A stretch of DNA of 11,103 bases, taken from positions 1-11,103 of the forward strand of contig JAFGNY010000373.1 in assembly GCA_016926765.1 (NCBI GenBank). Direction: 5' to 3'. A program made the position numbers and the translations under genes. Each line of letters begins with the position of its first letter. Position 1 is the stretch's first letter. Under the pieces are notes generated by a model. The model did not search any database. It saw only the letters and a list, made by a program, of their open reading frames with translations, and had not been told where the DNA came from. Of this stretch, positions 7,214 to 11,103 are shown one piece after another. The stretch is from Bacteroidales bacterium (GTDB lineage: Bacteria > Bacteroidota > Bacteroidia > Bacteroidales > FEN-979).

Positions 7214-8989
7214 TCATGTCAGGATGATCGCATCGAATTTACATTTCGAGTAGCAGACGCCACATTTCGTGCATAGATCCTGGTTGATCAGGTGCAGCTG
7301 TTTGCGCTCGCCTGTGATGGCATTGGAGGGGCAGTTCTTCAGACACACCATGCAACCCGTACATTTCTCCGGATCAACGGTATAGGTCAGCAGAGGCCGG
7401 CATACCTTGGCAGGGCATTTTTTATGGGAGATATGTGCTTCGTACTCATCCCTGAAGTATTTGATAGTAGTAAGTACCGGGTTTGGTGCTGTTTGACCAA
7501 GTCCGCAAAGCGAGTTGTTCTTGATCTCATAGGCCAGTTCCTCGAGTTTTTCGATATCTCCTTCCCTGCCTTCACCATTGGTGATCCGTTCGAGGATCTC
7601 CAGCATCCTGACTGTCCCCACCCGGCAAAAAGTACATTTGCCACAGGATTCCTTACAGGTGAAGTCGAGGAAGAATTTGGCCACGTCGACCATACAGGTG
7701 GTCTCATCCATCACTACCATCCCGCCCGATCCCATGATCGCACCGGTGGCATTCACCGAATCATAATCAACAATCGTCTCGGAAAGGTATTCGGGGATGC
7801 ATCCTCCCGAAGGTCCTCCAAGCTGAACAGCTTTGAACTTTTTATTGTTCTTGATGCCGCCGCCGAGTTTCATGATGACGTCGTGGATCGTGATACCCAT
7901 TGGGACCTCTACCAGTCCGGAGTGTTTTACTTTCCCGGCGAGGGCAAAGACCTTGGTCCCTTTGCTCTTTTCCGTACCGTATCGGGCAAATGCTTCCGCG
8001 CCATGCAGTACAATCCAGGGAATGTTGTTCAGGGTTTCAACGTTGTTGATATTTGTAGGTTTCCGCCATAAACCCGATTCGGCAGGAAATGGGGGCCGTT
8101 TGCGTGGCATTCCGCGTTCCCCTTCAACCGAAGCGATCAGGGCGGTCTCCTCCCCGCAAACAAACGCTCCGGCGCCTTCCTTGATGTAAATGTCAAAATT
8201 GAAATCCCGGATGCCCAGGATTCCTTTTCCAAGATATCCCCGCTGACGTGCCTGGTCCAGCGCGATATTCAGCCGTTTGATCGCAAGGGGATATTCGGCA
8301 CGGCAGTAGATAACCCCTCCGGTAGCTCCGATAGAATAGGCAGCGATGATCATTCCTTCCAGGACAGAATGAGGATCTCCTTCCAGAATACTGCGGTCCA
8401 TAAAGGCGCCGGGGTCTCCTTCATCGGCGTTACAGATCACATATTTTTCATCGGATTGATTTCCTCTGGCGAATTTCCATTTCATTCCGGTTGGAAATCC
8501 CCCTCCTCCACGGCCACGAAGGCCTGATTTGAGAATCGTTTCAATAACCTTATCAGGCAGAATTTTTTCATCGATGATCCGCCGGATCGCTTTGTATCCG
8601 TCACGGGCTTCATATTCATCAATCGATTCCGGATCCATATAGCCGCAGTTCCGGAGGACAATCTTCACCTGTGAGTTGAGGAAATCGTTTTCTGCTGCAT
8701 CAAACAGATCGGTGTAAACAATATAATCCCGGATGGGATCATGCTGGTTGATATGTTTCTCGATCACTTCGATTGCCCGATCGGGGTCCACATCTCCGTA
8801 GATATAGGTACCCGAATCGTCGACGATCTCAACCAGTGGTTCACGGTAACACATTCCGATGCAACTGGTTTTCTTGAGATTAAACTCAAGCTTATCCGCT
8901 TCTTTCAGGGCTTTGATCTTATCATACGTCTTATTCGCGCCGGCAGCAATTCCACAACTTCCAAGTCCGACGGTTACAGTAGTACTCAT
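7214..8989 (-). CDS. NuoF/HydB-like NADH-binding FMN iron-sulfur subunit
   Basis: A 591-residue homologue of the diaphorase subunit of complex I and of bifurcating hydrogenases (HydB/HndC/HoxF type). The N-terminus (about 1-85) is a thioredoxin-like [2Fe-2S] domain with C12 (SCGIAAGA) and C43/C47 (TSCIGMCYREPLV); only these three cysteines are visible in it. The NuoF core carries the glycine-rich GLRGRGGGGFPTG (156-168), the ICNADEGDPGAF segment (185-196) for FMN/NADH, and the [4Fe-4S] ligands C449/C452/C455 (SCGKCTFCRVG) and C495 (SLCGLGQ). The C-terminus adds two ferredoxin-type [4Fe-4S] motifs (C543/C546/C549/C553 and C573/C576/C579/C583), which complex I NuoF lacks but HydB-type subunits have. 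It is expected to oxidise or reduce NADH in the cytoplasm and pass electrons to the NuoE-like and large subunits. The ATG at 8989 gives a full-length HydB-type N-terminus; no Shine-Dalgarno sequence is seen. Confidence 0.93.
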   Translation of the reverse strand: MSTTVTVGLGSCGIAAGANKTYDKIKALKEADKLEFNLKKTSCIGMCYREPLVEIVDDSGTYIYGDVDPDRAIEVIEKHINQHDPIRDYIVYTDLFDAAENDFLNSQVKIVLRNCGYMDPESIDEYEARDGYKAIRRIIDEKILPDKVIETILKSGLRGRGGGGFPTGMKWKFARGNQSDEKYVICNADEGDPGAFMDRSILEGDPHSVLEGMIIAAYSIGATGGVIYCRAEYPLAIKRLNIALDQARQRGYLGKGILGIRDFNFDIYIKEGAGAFVCGEETALIASVEGERGMPRKRPPFPAESGLWRKPTNINNVETLNNIPWIVLHGAEAFARYGTEKSKGTKVFALAGKVKHSGLVEVPMGITIHDVIMKLGGGIKNNKKFKAVQLGGPSGGCIPEYLSETIVDYDSVNATGAIMGSGGMVVMDETTCMVDVAKFFLDFTCKESCGKCTFCRVGTVRMLEILERITNGEGREGDIEKLEELAYEIKNNSLCGLGQTAPNPVLTTIKYFRDEYEAHISHKKCPAKVCRPLLTYTVDPEKCTGCMVCLKNCPSNAITGERKQLHLINQDLCTKCGVCYSKCKFDAIILT

Positions 8990-9036
8990 AATGGGTTTCT
9001 TTTATGTTGGTTTTTTAATTTTATGGTAACTTGATC

Positions 9037-9088
9037 CCGGATGCCGGATACCGGATAAAAATTTTTATCCGGCATCTCGTATCAGGTA
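9037..9088. repeat. Heptamer-phased repeat containing a perfect 22-bp palindrome
   Basis: Three 7-nt units (ccggatg, ccggata, ccggata; 9037-9057) are followed by a perfect palindrome, ccggataaaaa/tttttatccgg (9051-9072). Then come inverted-type heptamers tatccgg, catctcg, tatcagg up to the NuoE-like stop codon (9089-9091). An alternative pairing joins 9040-9050 with 9066-9076. It fills half of the 99-bp spacer between the NuoE-like and NuoF-like genes. The symmetric A5/T5 centre could act as a bidirectional hairpin, but a strong terminator inside this operon would be unexpected. Confidence 0.7.
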
Positions 9089-9607
9089 TCAGTTATTCTC
9101 AGAGAGCCGGATGTTCTTAATCACTTTGACTGCTTCATTCCCGGTTAGTTTACCGTAGGTCTGGTCTCCGATCATCATTACGGGAGCCAGTGAGCAGCAG
9201 CCGAGGCAGGCAACCGATTCGAGGGTAAAGAGGCGGTCTATGGTAGTCTCCCCGTCTTTGACTTTCAGCGCCTCTTCGATGGATTCGGTGATCTCCTTGG
9301 CATTCTGCACATGGCAGGCGGTTCCGTGGCAAACCTTGATGATATGTTTTCCCACCGGCTTCAGGCGGAACTGGGCATAGAAGGTGGCAACACCAAACAT
9401 ATCGCTGAGAGGAAGCCCGGTTCCTTCTGAAATCCGCTCAAACGCCGCCCTTGGAATAAAGCCATAGATCGCCTGGGCGCCCTGAAGCAATGGGATGACA
9501 TTGCCTTTTTTGCCCTTATACTTTTTGATCAACGGATCGAGTAAGCTGAGGTCGGTTGCATCAGCTTCAGGAACGGACTCTTTTTTGTAAACTCTTGCTA
9601 TTCGCAT
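9089..9607 (-). CDS. NuoE/HydC-like [2Fe-2S] thioredoxin-fold subunit
   Basis: A 172-residue protein of the NuoE (24 kDa) family, a usual length for it. The first half is the helical bundle with family signatures (VIPLLQGAQAIYGFIP, 37-52; FGVATFYAQF, 71-80). The second half is the thioredoxin-like domain holding one [2Fe-2S] cluster through C93 and C98 (VCHGTACH) and C134 and C138 (ACLGCCSLAP). It partners with the NuoF-like subunit; in HydABC-type enzymes and complex I this pair forms the NADH module. It starts 17 bp after the stop of the upstream PPDK_N gene, which suggests cotranscription. The leader before the ATG at 9607 is A/T-rich with no Shine-Dalgarno sequence. Since no NuoA-D or NuoH-N genes or membrane proteins are nearby, a soluble enzyme rather than complex I is inferred. 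Confidence 0.93.
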   Translation of the reverse strand: MRIARVYKKESVPEADATDLSLLDPLIKKYKGKKGNVIPLLQGAQAIYGFIPRAAFERISEGTGLPLSDMFGVATFYAQFRLKPVGKHIIKVCHGTACHVQNAKEITESIEEALKVKDGETTIDRLFTLESVACLGCCSLAPVMMIGDQTYGKLTGNEAVKVIKNIRLSENN

Positions 9608-9624
9608 AAAAATCAGTTTTATTC

Positions 9625-11103
9625 TTATTTTGAGGTTTTTGATTTTCCTTTTTCAACAGTGATCACAGAGATTCGTTTTTTTCCATCCATCCTGATCGTC
9701 AGAGGGGCTTCAAAATGGACGATGGAAAAATAGGTTGTCTTCCGGATGTTGCGTTGCTCCCTCAATAAATCGTACCGGATGTAACTCTTGGAGAACTCAG
9801 GCTGAACGCAGAAATAACCTACATTCATGGAGGTAACGTTATGAAAGAAGTGAGAGCCTGAAGAGGCATCCAGGGGAAATCCTTCCAGACTGGTTTCGAC
9901 AATTACTTTCGCATTGGAAATTTGCGGCCATGAGATCGGGATCCCGATCCATCGGTCGCGGGTACCCCATCTGCCGGGTCCGATGAGGACATATTTCCGG
10001 TTTTCCCTGATCATCTCCGCATTGATTTTTCCCATCTCATCCGCCATTTGGCTTGTCACAGACTTATCGAACGTATCGGGGTCCACGAAGATCACATCAT
10101 GGATATCACTGACAAGGCCGTTTCCCATCTCCTTTTCCGAATAGAGAAGGATCTGCTCCTCCGGTATCGAGTTCATGTCGATTACAAAGTCGGTAGCATT
10201 GCCAATCAGCGGTTTGATCTGAAGCAGGTAGAACGAAGCTTTGTTCTCCTTATCTTTATTCAGGTCCACCGCGAACTCAATTTCAACCGGTGAGCCCATC
10301 GCTTCCTGGACAACGTCCAGCACCACATCAATCGTTTTAGCCAGAGGGATATAGTTGTATTTCAGGATGTCGGCGAAGTTGATCACCCTGGGGCCGGGAT
10401 AGCTCAATCCCGGAATGATACGGTTATTTTCAGGACTGTATACGGAGGCGATATGTGAAATGGTTCCATGACGTTCAGCATCATCGATATCCAGTTTTCT
10501 GAGTCCTGCATCTTCACCTTCAAGCAGGTTGAGATCTTTCTTGGCGAGATCCACCGCATAGAAATGCACCTGGCTTCCCTTGAGCTGATCTTCAGCTGAA
10601 TTGATTTCCAGCGTAGGATAATGGGGAGCAAACCGAAACGCTCTCTCTCCCTCCACCACAAACCGTCCCAGTCCCAGGGCAATGACAGCAAATCCTTCAT
10701 CCGGTTTCATGTGGGCAAAGGGGTAATAGTTATAGGATTGCGCAACCCCGCTGATATGCGGATAGAAGACATCTTCGTGCTGGCTTCCCACCACCTCCTG
10801 AATGATCACTGCCATTTTCTCCTGTTCGATCCGGTAATTGACCGCTTCGATATACCCTTTGGCTGTGGGCGAATAAACTGAGGCATAGACGAGTTTAATG
10901 GCATCTTTCAGTTGTTCAAGTCTGACCTTCGGATCCGGATGATCATTGGGGATGAGGTATGTTTCAAAGATGCCGGCAAAGGGTTGGTTCAGGGAGTCCT
11001 CAAATAATCCGGAAGAGCGGATGGCAAGAGGTTTTGTCAGAAGCCGTATCAGCACTTTCAGTTTTTTGATCAAAGTTTCGGAGAGCTTTCCCTCAACAAA
11101 CCA
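9625..11103 (-). CDS. PEP/pyruvate-binding (PPDK_N) domain protein, N-terminus cut by window edge
   Basis: The frame stays open to the right edge, showing 492 residues and a TAA stop at 9625-9627. A TTG at 11073 could pass as a start, but the ten codons before it (WFVEGKLSET) continue the homology with the left-hand paralogue, so the true start lies outside the window. Numbering from the edge, conserved PPDK_N features are AIRSS (R29), FEDS (34-37), PFAG (41-44), VEIEF (273-277) and LQIKP (294-298, Lys where PPDK has Arg). A GPGRWG motif (375-380) and IPI/WPQIS follow, then SYIRYDLL and a basic, lysine-rich tail. The C-terminus is complete and has no phosphohistidine or PEP-binding barrel domain, so this is not a PEP synthase. 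It is clearly paralogous to the gene at the left edge. Whether it too has receiver domains cannot be seen. It is the first gene visible in the putative operon. Confidence 0.88.
   Translation of the reverse strand, partial: WFVEGKLSETLIKKLKVLIRLLTKPLAIRSSGLFEDSLNQPFAGIFETYLIPNDHPDPKVRLEQLKDAIKLVYASVYSPTAKGYIEAVNYRIEQEKMAVIIQEVVGSQHEDVFYPHISGVAQSYNYYPFAHMKPDEGFAVIALGLGRFVVEGERAFRFAPHYPTLEINSAEDQLKGSQVHFYAVDLAKKDLNLLEGEDAGLRKLDIDDAERHGTISHIASVYSPENNRIIPGLSYPGPRVINFADILKYNYIPLAKTIDVVLDVVQEAMGSPVEIEFAVDLNKDKENKASFYLLQIKPLIGNATDFVIDMNSIPEEQILLYSEKEMGNGLVSDIHDVIFVDPDTFDKSVTSQMADEMGKINAEMIRENRKYVLIGPGRWGTRDRWIGIPISWPQISNAKVIVETSLEGFPLDASSGSHFFHNVTSMNVGYFCVQPEFSKSYIRYDLLREQRNIRKTTYFSIVHFEAPLTIRMDGKKRISVITVEKGKSKTSK

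Noticed and set aside
7292..8071. 259-codon open frame on the plus strand
   Set aside because: It lies wholly antisense to the well-supported NuoF-like gene and shows no recognisable domain; a shadow of that gene's codon use.
7214..9607. Complex I (nuoE/nuoF) operon
   Set aside because: The NuoF-like subunit has extra N-terminal [2Fe-2S] and C-terminal [4Fe-4S] domains, and no membrane subunits are present.
9625..11073. TTG at 11073 as start of the right-hand PPDK_N protein
   Set aside because: Homology with the left-hand paralogue continues upstream of it to the window edge, so the gene is truncated by the window rather than starting there.

Overview
The window is a block of genes all reading on the minus strand, with only short spacers (17-143 bp). 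In transcription order, right to left, it holds: a PEP/pyruvate-binding (PPDK_N) protein cut by the right edge; a NuoE-like [2Fe-2S] subunit; a NuoF/HydB-like flavoprotein; a 1233-residue NuoG/formate-dehydrogenase-like protein with a GltD/NfnB-type flavoprotein inserted in it; a ferritin-like (rubrerythrin-type) diiron protein; and a second PPDK_N protein that carries two response-regulator receiver domains and is cut by the left edge. No RNA genes, CRISPR arrays, insertion sequences or integrase genes were seen.

The organism is probably an anaerobic or facultative member of the Bacteroidota. None of the visible start codons has a good Shine-Dalgarno sequence and most have A/T-rich leaders, as is usual in that phylum, and receiver-PPDK_N fusions like this one are familiar from it. 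This placement is inference; no marker gene is present.

The core (3419-9607) encodes a three-subunit soluble oxidoreductase. The NuoE and NuoF-like subunits form the NADH/FMN module seen in complex I and in electron-bifurcating HydABC hydrogenases. The large subunit replaces the H-cluster subunit with a FAD/NADP(H)-binding GltD-type domain plus many iron-sulfur clusters. The closest described arrangement I know is the Stn-type (Sporomusa) electron-bifurcating transhydrogenase linking NADH, NADPH and ferredoxin. The C-terminal molybdopterin-oxidoreductase-like domain seems catalytically dead: the Cys/Sec position is Phe, the conserved Lys after the FeS site is missing, and the dinucleotide-binding C-terminal domain is absent. 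A label of formate dehydrogenase would therefore be misleading.

The two PPDK_N proteins flanking this core are paralogues. Both keep the ATP-binding signature residues. The complete C-terminus of the right-hand copy has no phosphohistidine domain and no PEP-binding barrel, so it is not a PEP synthase; both copies instead share a module with a GPGRWG motif. The left-hand copy is fused to one degenerate and one intact receiver domain, which suggests control by phosphorylation. A kinase-like, signal-responsive pair around a bifurcating-type redox complex is the most intriguing part of the window.

The four longer spacers each carry a different short word (7, 8 or 11 nt) repeated in tandem, two of them next to perfect palindromes. 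One array overlaps the start codon of the receiver-PPDK_N gene.
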